A DNA stretch of 64,000 nt from Catenulispora sp. EB89 (GTDB taxonomy: Bacteria; Actinomycetota; Actinomycetes; Streptomycetales; Catenulisporaceae), in NCBI RefSeq assembly GCF_041261445.1, contig NZ_JBGCCU010000019.1:124001-188000 (forward strand). Direction: 5' to 3'. How positions within the stretch are numbered: the stretch's first letter is position 1; each line of letters opens with the position of its first letter. This document shows positions 19,515-28,556 of the stretch, in pieces. The translations under genes and the position numbers were made by a program. The notes beneath the pieces are model-generated. The model ran no database searches. It had not been told where the DNA came from and saw only the letters and a list, made by a program, of their open reading frames with translations.

Positions 19515-20012
19515 CTACCCCTCCCGCCCGATCTCCGCCACTACCGCGTCCGTCAGCCGCACCAGGTCCCCGGGCGCCAGCTCGATCTCCATCCCGCGCT
19601 TGCCGGCCGAGCAGAACATGGTGTCGAACAGCTGGGCGGTCTCGTCGACCACGGTCGGCAGCGGTTTGCGCTGGCCTAGCGGGGAGACGCCGCCGAGGAC
19701 GTAGCCGGTGGTGCGGGTGACGGCGGCGGGGTCGGCCATCGCCGCCTTCTTGCCGCCGACCGCGGTCGCCAGGGCCTTCAGGTCCAGGGAGCCGGAGACC
19801 GGGACGACCGCCACGACCAGGTCGCCGTCCACGTCCGCGACCAGGGTCTTGAAGACGCGGTCGGGTTCGACGCCCAGGGCGTCCGCCGCCTCCTGGCCGT
19901 AGGAGGCCGCGCTCGGGTCGTGGTCGTAGGTGTGGACGGTGAAGTCCACGCCTTCCTTGCTGAGCAGGGCGGTGGCCGGGGTTCCGCTCGCCTGCCGGTT
20001 CTTCGCTGCCAT
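19515..20012 (-). CDS. ybaK: YbaK/EbsC-family aminoacyl-tRNA deacylase
   Basis: This 165-aa protein covers the whole YbaK domain: FTVHTYDHDP, VFKTLVADVDG, VAVVPVSGSLDLKALA, the catalytic-lysine strand VGGKKAAMA, and the GYVLGGVSPLGQRKPLPTVV motif diagnostic of YbaK. It hydrolyses mischarged Cys-tRNA-Pro (and related species) in trans as a proofreading step. The ATG at 20010-20012 gives the normal family length; the frame stays open upstream but without conserved sequence. It is convergent with the DUF4436 gene, with only three bases between the stops. Confidence 0.9.
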   Translation of the reverse strand: MAAKNRQASGTPATALLSKEGVDFTVHTYDHDPSAASYGQEAADALGVEPDRVFKTLVADVDGDLVVAVVPVSGSLDLKALATAVGGKKAAMADPAAVTRTTGYVLGGVSPLGQRKPLPTVVDETAQLFDTMFCSAGKRGMEIELAPGDLVRLTDAVVAEIGREG

Positions 20013-20133
20013 GCGGCAATGGTGCCAGGAAGGCTGTCGGCGCGGGTGTCGCAGGCGTCGCGGCGTCCTGGTTCGGCACCAACCGCCACTCCCGGCTGCC
20101 AGGATGGGGCGCGGCATGAAAAGCTGATGGACG

Positions 20134-21120
20134 ATGAACGACCAGACTTCGCCGACTGCCGATGGGCAGAGCCAGGGTTCCTCGCCGTGGCGGAACCCCT
20201 TCGAGGAACCGCAGAGTGCCCAGGGCCTGCCGCAGGTGCCGAACCTTGTGCCGACCGGTCCCGGCGGACCGGGTGCGGCGGGCGCGCCGGGTGCCTCGGG
20301 CGGGCCCGGGCGCTCCGGGCGGTCGCTGCGCGAGCTGCTGCTGCTCTGGCGTCCCGACCTGCTGGCCGCGGCGATCCTGCTGGTCACCGGGACGGTCCTC
20401 GGCGTGCTGGCCGCGCTCGCGTGGTACCGCTTCGCGCCCACGGTGTGGCTGACGCTGCCGGCCAACGCGGTCTCGCAGGTCACCTCCGGCGTCGACCAGT
20501 CCGCGCTGCTGGTGGCGCCCGAGGCGAAGGGCATCGCGAGCGTCGACGGGTACTACTTCGTCTTCACCGCGATCGTCGGCCTGCTGCTCGGGATCCTCGG
20601 GTTCCTGCTGGCCCGCCGCGGCATGTTCGCGGGGCTCGACCGCGAGGGCAACCGGGAGGGCGCGGCGATCGGCGCCTGGGCCGGCGTGCTGCTCGGCGGG
20701 TTCGCCGCCTCGACGATCGCGGCCGCGCTCGGGCGCTGGGTGTCGATGCCCGACCCGCTGACGGTGCTGCACATCATCGCCGCCGGACACAACTTCCACG
20801 CGCCGGTCGCGCTGCACGCGCAGGGGCTCTACCTGGCCGCGCCGATGCTGGGGACGGTGCTGTTCCTGGCGCTGACGTGGGCTTTCACGAAGCCGTCGCC
20901 GCCGGACTGGCAGGGGCCGACGCAGGGGCAGGGGTACTTCACGGCGGCGAATCCTTATGGGCTGCCGGCCGGTCAGCAGGCCCCGGAGCAGCAGGGACAG
21001 CCGCAACCGCAAGGGCAGCCGCAGCCCCAGCCCCAGCATCAGCCGGGATCCGACAACGGATCAGGTCCCGCATCCGGCGCCGCCTCGGGCGCGCCGCAGG
21101 CGGACAACTCCCTGGGCTGA
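20134..21120 (+). CDS. DUF2567-like integral membrane protein
   Basis: This 328-aa protein has a Pro/Gly/Ala-rich N-terminal tail and four membrane helices: around 72-96, 140-165, 175-198 and 245-265. A Gln/Pro-rich C-terminal tail follows (QGQPQPQPQHQPG region). The helix pattern and a YRFAPTV...LPANAV extracytoplasmic segment after the first helix match DUF2567 proteins, commonly encoded near hisD in actinomycetes. Function unknown. Both tails should be cytoplasmic. The start at ATG 20134 follows a GCTGATGGAC leader without a strong Shine-Dalgarno. Confidence 0.65.
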   Translation: MNDQTSPTADGQSQGSSPWRNPFEEPQSAQGLPQVPNLVPTGPGGPGAAGAPGASGGPGRSGRSLRELLLLWRPDLLAAAILLVTGTVLGVLAALAWYRFAPTVWLTLPANAVSQVTSGVDQSALLVAPEAKGIASVDGYYFVFTAIVGLLLGILGFLLARRGMFAGLDREGNREGAAIGAWAGVLLGGFAASTIAAALGRWVSMPDPLTVLHIIAAGHNFHAPVALHAQGLYLAAPMLGTVLFLALTWAFTKPSPPDWQGPTQGQGYFTAANPYGLPAGQQAPEQQGQPQPQGQPQPQPQHQPGSDNGSGPASGAASGAPQADNSLG

Positions 21121-21238
21121 CAAGCTGCCGTCGTTCTCGCACGCGCCGCCGCCGACCTTCCGTCGCGCGGCGGCGTTCTGCGTTCAGGCGCGGCAAGCAG
21201 CAAGCAGCAAGCGGCAAGCGGCGACCAGCGGCGCGCGT

Positions 21239-21904
21239 CTACCGACTCCGCCGCCGCAGCAGATCCACCGCCGGCAGCGACGGCAGGTTCTTCAAGATCC
21301 CCGTCTCCCGCCGCAGGATCTTCGCCTCGGCGCGCAGCCGGTCCACCGTCGTCTCCGTGGTGAGCAGCCGCTGCTTCTCGTACGTGTCCAGCACCGTCGC
21401 CGCGCCGATCAGATACGACAGCACCGTCGGATCCTCCGGCAGCTCCGGGATCGACCCGACCTGCACGCCCCGCAGCTCCGACAGCGCGGCCTGGTACTTG
21501 CGGAACAGCGCCGTCAGCCCCGGCGCCAGCACTTCGGCCTCCGGGCCGGCCACCTCGTCGAGCAGCTCGACCTCGCCGCGCGCGTAGGGCCCCTCGTCGT
21601 CGAAGGCCTCCAGCCGGAAGCGGTGCACTCCGGTGGTGGTGATGTCGAAGCGGCCGTCCTCGTACTCCACGATCGAGTCGATCTCGGCGGTGCAGCCCAC
21701 GTCGTACAGCGCCGTGACGTTGCCGTGCCCCACCTCGTGCCCGTCCTTGACGGCGAGCACGCCGAACCGGCGCGGCGCGCCCTCCGGGAGCGCCGACAGG
21801 TCGCGGACCAGCTGCCGGTAGCGGTGTTCGAAAATGTGCAGGGGGAGTACGACGCCCGGGAAGAGCACGCTTCCGAGGGGGAACAGCGGTAGCTCTGTCG
21901 TCAC
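21239..21904 (-). CDS. LON substrate-binding-domain protein
   Basis: This 221-aa protein is a stand-alone Lon N-terminal (PUA-like) domain without AAA or protease parts. The start LPLFPLGSVLFPGVVLPLHI, then FEHRYRQLVRDL, RFGVLAV and ITTTGVHRFRLE are diagnostic. The C-terminal half is helical (FRKYQAALSELRG; IGAATVLDTYEKQRLLTTET). Such proteins probably recognise substrates or partners but have no proven reaction. It is divergent from hisD with an 86-bp gap that holds both promoters. This neighbourhood is conserved in Streptomyces. Confidence 0.85.
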   Translation of the reverse strand: MTTELPLFPLGSVLFPGVVLPLHIFEHRYRQLVRDLSALPEGAPRRFGVLAVKDGHEVGHGNVTALYDVGCTAEIDSIVEYEDGRFDITTTGVHRFRLEAFDDEGPYARGEVELLDEVAGPEAEVLAPGLTALFRKYQAALSELRGVQVGSIPELPEDPTVLSYLIGAATVLDTYEKQRLLTTETTVDRLRAEAKILRRETGILKNLPSLPAVDLLRRRSR

Positions 21905-21978
21905 GCACCCAATCTAGTCGCTGCCCGGCGCGGGGTGCCCACTCTGCGGACGCGCCGGACCGGCGTTCCTCGCCGAAC

Positions 21979-21984
21979 TAGAAT
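21979..21984 (+). promoter_or_regulatory. -10 box of the his operon, leaderless start
   Basis: TAGAAT, then 6 nt, then GTG (21991). The transcript would begin at or within a base of the hisD start codon, so the his operon mRNA should be leaderless. Confidence 0.6.
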
Positions 21985-21990
21985 CGTGAC

Positions 21991-23322
21991 GTGATCACTC
22001 GAATCGACCTGCGCGGTCGCGCTCTGGACACGAGCCAGACTGATCCTCGCGCCCTGGTACCCAGGGCCGAGCTGGATGTGGAGGCGGCCCTGGCCGTCGT
22101 CCGTCCGATCGTCGAGGACGTGCACCATCGCGGCGAGGCGGCGCTGATCGAGTACGGGGCGAAGTTCGACGGGGTCGAGCTGGAGCAGGTCAAGGTTCCG
22201 AAGGCGGCGCTCGCCGAGGCCGTGGAGCAGCTGGATCCGCAGGTCAAGGCCGCGCTGGAGGAGTCGATCCGCCGGGCCCGCAAGGTGCACCGGGACCAGC
22301 GCCGCCAGGCCTCGACCACGCAGGTCGTCCCGGGTGGCACCGTCAGCGAGCGCTGGGTGCCGGTGGACCGGGTCGGGCTGTACGTGCCCGGCGGCCGCGC
22401 CGTGTATCCGTCCTCCGTGGTGATGAACGTCGTGCCGGCGCAGGAGGCCGGGGTCGGCTCGCTGGCCGTCGCCTCGCCGCCGCAGAAGGAGTTCGGCGGG
22501 CTGCCGCACCCCACGATCCTGGCCGCGTGCGCGCTGCTCGGCGTGGACGAGGTCTACGCCGTCGGCGGGTCGCAGGCCGTCGCCATGTTCGCCTACGGCT
22601 ACCAGGACGCAGACGGCGCCATCGTCTGCCGCCGTGCCGACCTGGTCACCGGCCCCGGCAACATCTACGTCGCCGCCGCCAAGCGGCTGCTCAAGGGCGT
22701 CATCGGCATCGACGCCGAGGCCGGCCCGACCGAGATCATGGTGGTCGCCGACGCCACCGCCGATGCCGGGATCGTCGCCGCCGACCTGATCAGCCAGGCC
22801 GAACACGACCCGCTGGCCGCCGCGGTGCTGGTCACCGACTCCGAGGAGCTGGCCGACCAGGTCGTCGGGGAGCTGGAGACCCGGGTCGCCGCGACCAAGC
22901 ACGTCGAGCGGATCCGCGAGGCCCTGGCGGGGCGGCAGTCGGCGATCGTGCTGGTCGACGACATCGACGCGGCGCTGATCGTGGCCAACGGCTACGCCGC
23001 CGAGCACCTGGAGATCCAGACCCGGGACTCCGCCGCCGACGCCGCCAAGGTGCGCAACGCCGGCGCCGTGTTCGTCGGCTCCTTCGCGCCGGTGAGCCTC
23101 GGCGACTACCTGGCCGGCTCCAACCACGTGCTGCCCACCGGCGGCTGCGCCTGCCACAGCTCGGGGCTGTCGGTGCAGAGCTTCCTGCGCGGCATCCACG
23201 TCGTCGACTACACCCGCGAGGCCCTGGCCGAGGCCTCGGCGCTGGTCGTGGCCCTGGCCAACGCCGAGGACCTGCCCGCGCACGGCGAGGCCGTGACGGC
23301 CCGCTTCGAGGATCGGGGCTGA
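21991..23322 (+). CDS. hisD: Histidinol dehydrogenase
   Basis: This 443-aa enzyme performs the last two oxidations of histidine synthesis, L-histidinol to L-histidine with NAD. Conserved blocks are all present: [33 protein letters not shown], the zinc/substrate region [10 protein letters not shown], the catalytic Glu-His in AAEHLEIQT, and the C-terminal [10 protein letters not shown]. Length is normal. It is the first gene of the his operon and has no Shine-Dalgarno; a TAGAAT -10 box lies 6 nt before the GTG. hisC begins 3 nt after its stop. Confidence 0.97.
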   Translation: MITRIDLRGRALDTSQTDPRALVPRAELDVEAALAVVRPIVEDVHHRGEAALIEYGAKFDGVELEQVKVPKAALAEAVEQLDPQVKAALEESIRRARKVHRDQRRQASTTQVVPGGTVSERWVPVDRVGLYVPGGRAVYPSSVVMNVVPAQEAGVGSLAVASPPQKEFGGLPHPTILAACALLGVDEVYAVGGSQAVAMFAYGYQDADGAIVCRRADLVTGPGNIYVAAAKRLLKGVIGIDAEAGPTEIMVVADATADAGIVAADLISQAEHDPLAAAVLVTDSEELADQVVGELETRVAATKHVERIREALAGRQSAIVLVDDIDAALIVANGYAAEHLEIQTRDSAADAAKVRNAGAVFVGSFAPVSLGDYLAGSNHVLPTGGCACHSSGLSVQSFLRGIHVVDYTREALAEASALVVALANAEDLPAHGEAVTARFEDRG

Positions 23323-23325
23323 GAC

Positions 23326-24429
23326 GTGGACTACCGCGACCTGCCGATCCGCGACGATCTGCGGGAGCTGACGCCGTACGGCGCGCCCCAGATCGACGTG
23401 CCGTATCCGCTGAACACGAACGAGAACCCGTACGGCCCGCCGGCCGAACTCGTGGCGGACCTGGCGAAGGCCGTCACCGACGCGGCGACCACGCTCAACC
23501 GCTACCCCGATCGCGACGCCACCGACCTGCGCAAGGACCTGGCCGACTACCTCGACCACGGCCTGACGGTCCGCAACGTCTGGGCCGCCAACGGCTCCAA
23601 CGAGGTCCTGCAGCAGATCCTCCAGGTCTTCGGCGGCCCCGGCCGCAGCGCCATCGGCTTCGAACCCTCCTACTCGATGCACCGCCTGATCGCGCTGGCG
23701 ACCGCCACCGAGTGGATCTCCGGCCTGCGCGAGGGCGACTACACGCTCGACGCCGCCAAGGCCGTCGCGGCGATCGAGAAGCACCAGCCGAACATCGTGT
23801 TCCTGACCTCGCCGAACAATCCGACCGGGACGGCGATGGAGCTGGACGTGATCCGGGCCGTGGTCAAGGCCGCGGACCAGGTCGGCGCGATGGTGGTGGT
23901 GGACGAGGCGTACTTCGAGTTCGCGCGGCCCGGCACTCCTTCGGCGCTGACGCTCTTGCCTGAGAACCCCCGGCTGATCGTCACGCGCACCATGTCGAAG
24001 GCGTTCGCCATGGCCGGCGCGCGCGTCGGCTACCTCGCCGCCGACCCGGCGGTGATCGACGCGCTGCTGCTGGTGCGCCTGCCGTACCACCTCTCGGCGC
24101 TCACGCAGGCCGCCGCGCGGACCGCGCTGAAGCACGTCGACGCGCTGCTCGGCACCGTGGACGCGGTGAAGGCGCAGCGGGACCGCATCGTCGCCGAGCT
24201 CGTCGCGCTCGGGCTGCACGTGGTCCCCTCCGACGCCAACTTCGTGTTCTTCGGCGTTCCGGGCGGGGACCAGAAGACGCTGTGGCAGAAGATCCTCGAC
24301 CACGGCGTGCTGATCCGTGACGTGGGCATTCCCGGCATGCTGCGGGTCACCGCCGGGACCGAATCTGAGACGACGGCGTTCCTGGACGCCTTGAAGGAGA
24401 GTCTTGCCGTGTTGGATGGAGAATCGTGA
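23326..24429 (+). CDS. hisC: Histidinol-phosphate aminotransferase
   Basis: This is a 367-aa class I/II PLP aminotransferase that converts imidazole acetol phosphate to histidinol phosphate using glutamate. Visible motifs: [11 protein letters not shown], the [10 protein letters not shown] phosphate loop, [22 protein letters not shown], the Schiff-base lysine in [17 protein letters not shown], and the C-terminal Arg in [11 protein letters not shown]. The GTG at 23326 lies 3 nt after hisD. Its end overlaps hisB by 4 nt (GTGA), implying translational coupling. Confidence 0.96.
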   Translation: MDYRDLPIRDDLRELTPYGAPQIDVPYPLNTNENPYGPPAELVADLAKAVTDAATTLNRYPDRDATDLRKDLADYLDHGLTVRNVWAANGSNEVLQQILQVFGGPGRSAIGFEPSYSMHRLIALATATEWISGLREGDYTLDAAKAVAAIEKHQPNIVFLTSPNNPTGTAMELDVIRAVVKAADQVGAMVVVDEAYFEFARPGTPSALTLLPENPRLIVTRTMSKAFAMAGARVGYLAADPAVIDALLLVRLPYHLSALTQAAARTALKHVDALLGTVDAVKAQRDRIVAELVALGLHVVPSDANFVFFGVPGGDQKTLWQKILDHGVLIRDVGIPGMLRVTAGTESETTAFLDALKESLAVLDGES

Positions 24430-25016
24430 GCCGCGTGGGCAGGGTGGAGCGGACGACCGGCGAGACCGGCGTCCTGGTGGAGATCGACCTCGACGGCACC
24501 GGCGAGGCCGAGATCTCCACCGGCGTGGGCTTCTTCGACCACATGCTGCACCAGCTGGCCAAGCACGGCCTGTTCGACCTCACCGTGAAGACCGAGGGCG
24601 ACCTGCACATCGACGGCCACCACACCGTCGAGGACACCTCGCTGGCGCTGGGCGCGGCGTTCCGCGAGGCGCTGGGCACCAAGGCGGGCCTGCGCCGGTT
24701 CGCCGACGCCCGGGTGCCGCTGGACGAGACCCTGGCCGAGGTGGTCGTGGACCTGTCCGGGCGGCCGTACCTGGTGCACGAGATGCCCGAGCACCTGGCG
24801 CCGATGATCGGGGACTTCGACACCGAGCTGACCCGGCACATCTTCGAGTCGTTCGTGGCGCAGGCGCAGATCTGCCTGCACATCCGCGTGCCCTACGGCC
24901 GGATCGCGCACCACGTGGTCGAGGCCCAGTTCAAGGCGCTGGCCAGGGCGCTGCGGGAGGCGTGCACGCCGGACCCTAGAGTGAACGGTATTCCGAGCAC
25001 GAAGGGTGTCCTTTAG
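24426..25016 (+). CDS. hisB: Imidazoleglycerol-phosphate dehydratase
   Basis: This 196-aa enzyme is the monofunctional HisB form, without the histidinol-phosphatase domain of E. coli. It shows the two manganese-binding repeats: [14 protein letters not shown] with [14 protein letters not shown], and later MIGDFDTE with [18 protein letters not shown]. It dehydrates imidazole glycerol phosphate. Start GTG overlaps the hisC stop. A separate histidinol phosphatase must be encoded elsewhere. Confidence 0.96.
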   Translation: MSRVGRVERTTGETGVLVEIDLDGTGEAEISTGVGFFDHMLHQLAKHGLFDLTVKTEGDLHIDGHHTVEDTSLALGAAFREALGTKAGLRRFADARVPLDETLAEVVVDLSGRPYLVHEMPEHLAPMIGDFDTELTRHIFESFVAQAQICLHIRVPYGRIAHHVVEAQFKALARALREACTPDPRVNGIPSTKGVL

Positions 25017-25018
25017 AG

Positions 25019-25189
25019 ATGACCGGCAGTTACGCGGCCGCGGGACTTCTGTTCCTCGGCCTTTTTCTCCTTGGCGGAGCGTTCTCGCTGTTCCGGCAGG
25101 CCTCCGGCAACGGCAACATGCGGGTGATGTCGATACTGCTGGTGCTGTGCGCCGGCATGGCGATCGCCGGCGGGGTGATGCGCTGGTGA
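25019..25189 (+). CDS. 56-aa two-helix membrane protein inside the his operon
   Basis: An ATG at 25019 opens a 56-residue frame ([15 protein letters not shown]..., ending GGVMRW). It contains two hydrophobic segments: about 6-23 ([18 protein letters not shown]) and about 37-53 ([17 protein letters not shown]). A short polar loop (RQASGNGN) separates them. It starts 2 nt after the hisB stop, and its TGA overlaps the hisH GTG (GTGA), so it is embedded and translationally coupled. A small membrane gene in this position also occurs in Streptomyces his clusters. Its role is unknown; it shares no motif with His enzymes. Confidence 0.75.
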   Translation: MTGSYAAAGLLFLGLFLLGGAFSLFRQASGNGNMRVMSILLVLCAGMAIAGGVMRW

Positions 25190-25824
25190 GCAAGCCCTCC
25201 GTCGTGGTCCTGGACTACGGCTCCGGGAACATCCGCTCCGCCGAGCGGGCGCTGGAGCGGGCCGGGGCGCAGGTCAGCGTCACGGCGGACGTCGACGCCG
25301 CCTTGAACGCGGACGGGCTGTTCGTGCCCGGGGTGGGGGCGTACGCGGCGTGCATGGCCGGGCTCAAGGCGGTCAAGGGCGACCGGATCATCGGGCGGCG
25401 GCTGGCCGGGGGGCGGCCGGTGCTGGGGATCTGCGTCGGGATGCAGATCCTGTTCGAGCGCGGGGTGGAGCACGGCGTGGAGACCGCCGGATGCCACGAG
25501 TGGCCCGGGACCGTGGAGCGGCTGGACGCGCCGATCATCCCGCACATGGGGTGGAACACGCTGGACGTGGCCGCGGGGTCGCGGTTGTTCGCCGGGCTCG
25601 ACGCCGACACGCGGTTCTACTTCGTTCACTCGTATGGGGTGCGCAAGTGGGAGCTGACCGACACCGGGCGGATGGCCGCGCCGTTGGTGACGTGGGCCAC
25701 GCACGGCGAGCCGTTCGTCGCCGCGGTGGAGAACGGGCCGCTGTCGGCCACGCAGTTCCATCCGGAGAAGTCCGGCGACGCCGGTCTGCACGTGCTGCGG
25801 AACTGGCTCGAGCAGCTGTCCTGA
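25186..25824 (+). CDS. hisH: Imidazole glycerol phosphate synthase, glutaminase subunit
   Basis: This 212-aa class I glutamine amidotransferase makes ammonia for HisF. The catalytic triad is visible: nucleophile Cys in [13 protein letters not shown], and His-x-Glu in [14 protein letters not shown]. The oxyanion region [12 protein letters not shown] is also present. The GTG at 25186 overlaps the stop of the 56-aa gene. HisH pairs with HisF (27044-27832) across priA and ridA. Confidence 0.96.
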   Translation: MSKPSVVVLDYGSGNIRSAERALERAGAQVSVTADVDAALNADGLFVPGVGAYAACMAGLKAVKGDRIIGRRLAGGRPVLGICVGMQILFERGVEHGVETAGCHEWPGTVERLDAPIIPHMGWNTLDVAAGSRLFAGLDADTRFYFVHSYGVRKWELTDTGRMAAPLVTWATHGEPFVAAVENGPLSATQFHPEKSGDAGLHVLRNWLEQLS

Positions 25825-25864
25825 ACCCGACACCGTTAATCAACACTCGCAGAACAGGGATCTG

Positions 25865-26596
25865 ATGTCCGGCTACCTCGAACTCCTGCCCGCCGTCGAC
25901 GTCGCCGACGGCCAGGCCGTCCGTCTCGTGCAGGGCGCCGCCGGCTCCGAGACGTCCTACGGAGACCCGCTCGCCGCCGCGCTGGCCTGGCAGGAGGCCG
26001 GCGCCGAGTGGATCCACCTGGTGGACCTCGACGCCGCGTTCGGCCGCGGGACCAACGCCGACCTGCTGGCCGTGGTGATCGGGTCGGTGGACGTGAAGGT
26101 CGAGCTGTCCGGCGGCATCCGGGACAGCGTGTCGCTCAAGCGCGCCCTGGCCACCGGCTGCGCGCGCGTCAACCTCGGGACCGCCGCACTGGAGCGGCCG
26201 GAGTGGGTCAGCGAGGTGATCGCCGAGCACGGCGACAAGATCGCGGTCGGGCTGGACGTGCGGGGCACGACGCTGGCCGCGCGGGGCTGGACGCAGGAGG
26301 GCGGGCAGCTGTTCGAGGTGCTGCAGCGCCTGGACGCCGACGGCTGCGCGCGGTACGTGGTGACGGACGTGAACCGCGACGGGACGCTGACCGGGCCGAA
26401 CCTGGACCTGCTGCGCGACGTCTGCGCGGCCACCGACAAGCCGGTCGTGGCCTCGGGCGGGGTGTCGTCGCTGGCGGACCTGGAGGCTCTGGCGACGCTG
26501 GTGCCGATCGGCGTCGAGGGCGCTATCGTCGGCAAGGCGCTGTACGCGGGCGCGTTCACGCTTGAAGAAGCCCTCGAACTCACCAGGAGTGCGTGA
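25865..26596 (+). CDS. priA: Bifunctional isomerase PriA (HisA/TrpF activities)
   Basis: This 243-aa (beta-alpha)8 barrel isomerises ProFAR in histidine synthesis. Catalytic Asp residues appear in [15 protein letters not shown] and [13 protein letters not shown], with phosphate-binding glycines in VELSGGIRD and [12 protein letters not shown]. In actinobacteria lacking trpF the same protein, PriA, also isomerises phosphoribosylanthranilate. The trp cluster in this window has trpE, trpC, trpB and trpA but no trpF, which supports that assignment. The ATG at 25865 follows AGGGATCTG. The 40-nt gap to hisH is the largest before ridA. Confidence 0.93.
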   Translation: MSGYLELLPAVDVADGQAVRLVQGAAGSETSYGDPLAAALAWQEAGAEWIHLVDLDAAFGRGTNADLLAVVIGSVDVKVELSGGIRDSVSLKRALATGCARVNLGTAALERPEWVSEVIAEHGDKIAVGLDVRGTTLAARGWTQEGGQLFEVLQRLDADGCARYVVTDVNRDGTLTGPNLDLLRDVCAATDKPVVASGGVSSLADLEALATLVPIGVEGAIVGKALYAGAFTLEEALELTRSA

Positions 26597-26601
26597 GATA
26601 T

Positions 26602-26997
26602 ATGAGCAGCATCCAGCGGATCGGCTCCGAAGGGCAATGGGAGAACGAGTACGGCTACTCGCGGGTGGTCGTCGCCGGGCCGCACGCGTGGGTCGCGGGG
26701 TGTACCGCCACTGTCGACGGCAGGGTGCAGGGGAACGGGGATCCGTACGCCCAGATGAAGGTCGCGCTGGAGATCGCTCGCAAGGCGTTGGAGCAGGCCG
26801 GGTTCGGGCTGCACGATGTGGTGCGGACCCGGTGGTATGTGGTGCATGCGCGGGATGTCGCCGAGGTGGGGCGGGCGCATGGGGAGGTTTTCGCGGAGTG
26901 CCGGCCTGCGGCCACGGCTTTGGTGGTGTCGGGGCTGACGGATCCTGGGATGTTGGTTGAGGTGGATTTGGATGCTTATCGGGTTGGGGCTGCTTAG
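26602..26997 (+). CDS. RidA-family (YjgF/UK114) protein
   Basis: This 131-aa protein contains the RidA fold: SRVVVAGPHAWVAGCTATVD, QMKVALEIARKALEQAG, VVRTRWYVV, and a terminal region ATALVVSGLTDPGMLVEVDL. Archetypal RidA hydrolyses reactive 2-aminoacrylate-type enamines. The strongly conserved Arg of true RidA (the C-x-R region) is replaced in part here, so it may belong to another Rid subgroup. ATG 26602 is 12 nt after AGGAG; an in-frame GTG at 26593 overlaps the priA stop. Location inside the his operon suggests coupling to imine-producing steps or PLP enzymes such as HisC. Confidence 0.8.
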   Translation: MSSIQRIGSEGQWENEYGYSRVVVAGPHAWVAGCTATVDGRVQGNGDPYAQMKVALEIARKALEQAGFGLHDVVRTRWYVVHARDVAEVGRAHGEVFAECRPAATALVVSGLTDPGMLVEVDLDAYRVGAA

Positions 26998-27043
26998 CGT
27001 CGAGCCTCGGCCCGGTATTCATACCTTTGAGAAGGAGTAGCAA

Positions 27044-27832
27044 GTGAGCACCGCCGCCCTCGGCCAGCTGGCCGTCCGCGTCATCCCGTGCCTGGACGTC
27101 AACGCCGGGCGCGTGGTCAAGGGCGTGAACTTCGAGAACCTGCGGGACGCGGGGGATCCGGTGGAGTTGGCGCGGGCTTATGACGCGGCCGGTGCCGACG
27201 AGCTGACGTTTCTCGACGTCACCGCTTCGAGCGATGCGCGCGAGACGGTCTACGACGTGGTCGGCCGCACCGCGGACCAGGTCTTCATCCCGCTGACGGT
27301 CGGCGGCGGGGTGCGCTCGGTCCAGGACGTGGACCGCCTGCTGCGAGCCGGGGCGGACAAGGTCGGCGTGAACACGGCGGCGGTGACCCGCCCGGAACTG
27401 ATCGCCGAGATCGCCGACCGCTTCGGAAACCAGGTACTGGTGCTGTCGGTCGACGCCCGCCGCTGCCCCGAGGGCGTGAGCACGGAATCCGGCTACGAGG
27501 TCACCACGCATGGCGGCCGCCGCTCCACCGGCATCGACGCCGTGGCGTGGGCGGCGCGAGCGGCGGAGCTGGGGGCGGGCGAGATCCTTCTGAACTCGAT
27601 CGACGCCGACGGCATGAAGCAGGGCTTCGACCTGGAGATGCTGGCTGCGGTGCGGGCCGCGGTGACCGTCCCCCTGATCGCCTCCGGCGGCGCGGGCGCG
27701 ACGGAGCACTTCGCCCCGGCGGTCGGCGCGGGAGCGGACGCGGTGCTGGCGGCCTCGGTGTTCCACTTCGGGGACGTGACGATCGGCGAGGTCAAGGGTG
27801 CGCTGCGGGCGGCGGGGTTCCCGGTGCGGTAG
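27044..27832 (+). CDS. hisF: Imidazole glycerol phosphate synthase, cyclase subunit
   Basis: This 262-aa (beta-alpha)8 barrel uses HisH-derived ammonia to form imidazole glycerol phosphate and AICAR. Catalytic Asp residues are in [19 protein letters not shown] and VLSVDARR; phosphate-binding loops are [10 protein letters not shown] and [21 protein letters not shown] ribosome-binding site precedes GTG 27044. It is the last gene of the his operon. The 27833-28001 gap shows only short direct repeats (CGGTGTGTAG twice) and no clear terminator. Confidence 0.96.
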   Translation: MSTAALGQLAVRVIPCLDVNAGRVVKGVNFENLRDAGDPVELARAYDAAGADELTFLDVTASSDARETVYDVVGRTADQVFIPLTVGGGVRSVQDVDRLLRAGADKVGVNTAAVTRPELIAEIADRFGNQVLVLSVDARRCPEGVSTESGYEVTTHGGRRSTGIDAVAWAARAAELGAGEILLNSIDADGMKQGFDLEMLAAVRAAVTVPLIASGGAGATEHFAPAVGAGADAVLAASVFHFGDVTIGEVKGALRAAGFPVR

Positions 27833-28001
27833 GTGCGGGAGGTGCGGGAGCGTGGTGCTGCGGTGTGTAGGGCTCCGGTGTGTAGTGCCCCGCCCTACCA
27901 AGGGGGCTGACCACCTCAAATAGGGCTCTGTCGGCGATCTTGTTGCTGGCGTTTGATGGACCGATCAGGGACGGGCCCAGAATCACGAGCTGTCAACGTG
28001 C

Positions 28002-28316
28002 TCAGGTTGTGTAGCCCCTGTCGCGCATTCTGCGCGCACCAGGGGCCCACCACGCGCCTTCGCCGCCGTTGACGATCGAATCCGCATCCGAGGCCCTGGC
28101 CTCCGATGCATACAGCGCGTAGCTGTTGCGTGCGTCGGTCAGACTCTCTGATCCGTTGGGGCCGCCCCAGACCTCGTCGGCGTTCAGATCGTCTTGACCG
28201 TCGTCTTCCCAACCGCACTCGTTGCAGATCTCATAGTTGCCTCGAGCCTCGAGCGTCAAGAATCGACAACAGGGGCAAGCGTACGGACCGCCACCAGGCT
28301 GGGATGCAGCATCCAC
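28002..28316 (-). CDS. Cysteine-rich CPCC-family protein, 104 aa
   Basis: The N-terminal half matches the CPCC family: YACPCCRFLTLEARGNYEIC, then NECGWEDDG. The five Cys (14, 16, 17, 32, 35) are probably a small zinc site. The rest is polar (LNADEVWGGPNGSESL, ARNSYALY). Function of the family is not established; members are often single accessory genes. The start is a GTG at 28314-28316. Codon use is less GC-biased than in the flanking his genes, consistent with an accessory gene. It is convergent with hisF. Confidence 0.8.
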   Translation of the reverse strand: MDAASQPGGGPYACPCCRFLTLEARGNYEICNECGWEDDGQDDLNADEVWGGPNGSESLTDARNSYALYASEARASDADSIVNGGEGAWWAPGARRMRDRGYTT

Positions 28317-28426
28317 GCGGCCATCGACGAGTTCGCGCGCCGCTACGACAGGCTCCGCCTCGAACGACCAGACGTCAAACGCAGACCCCTGACCTCAACA
28401 AGGTCGCTGGCAGAGCCTTTAGTAGG

Positions 28427-28470
28427 GCGCGCGCCAGCAGATCCAGTTCAGGATCGGCGGCGGGCGCTTC
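28427..28470. repeat. Relative of the ileS terminator hairpin
   Basis: The stretch GCGCGCGCCAGCAGATCC continuing through TTCAGGATCGGCGGCGGGCG is closely similar to 11833-11876 (shared core TTCAGGATCGGCGGCG and flanking GCGCGCGCCA/GCGCTTC). The hairpin here is less perfect. It may be a dispersed terminator-associated repeat. Confidence 0.55.
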
Positions 28471-28556
28471 GTCGTTAACGCCCAGGTCCGGAATTCGCGC
28501 AGAAGTTGGGTCGAACGTGGGCGTGGCGCTGCGGCCGGTTTGTGGTTTGCAGGCGA

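Noticed and set aside
21901-24303. An 800-codon open frame antisense to hisD and hisC
   Set aside because: Covers two certain genes on the other strand and has a composition-only protein (Val/Gly/His/Arg).
27792-27986. 64-codon frame after hisF on the minus strand
   Set aside because: Pro/Ala/His-rich second half overlaps the hisF 3' end; no start signal and no recognised family.
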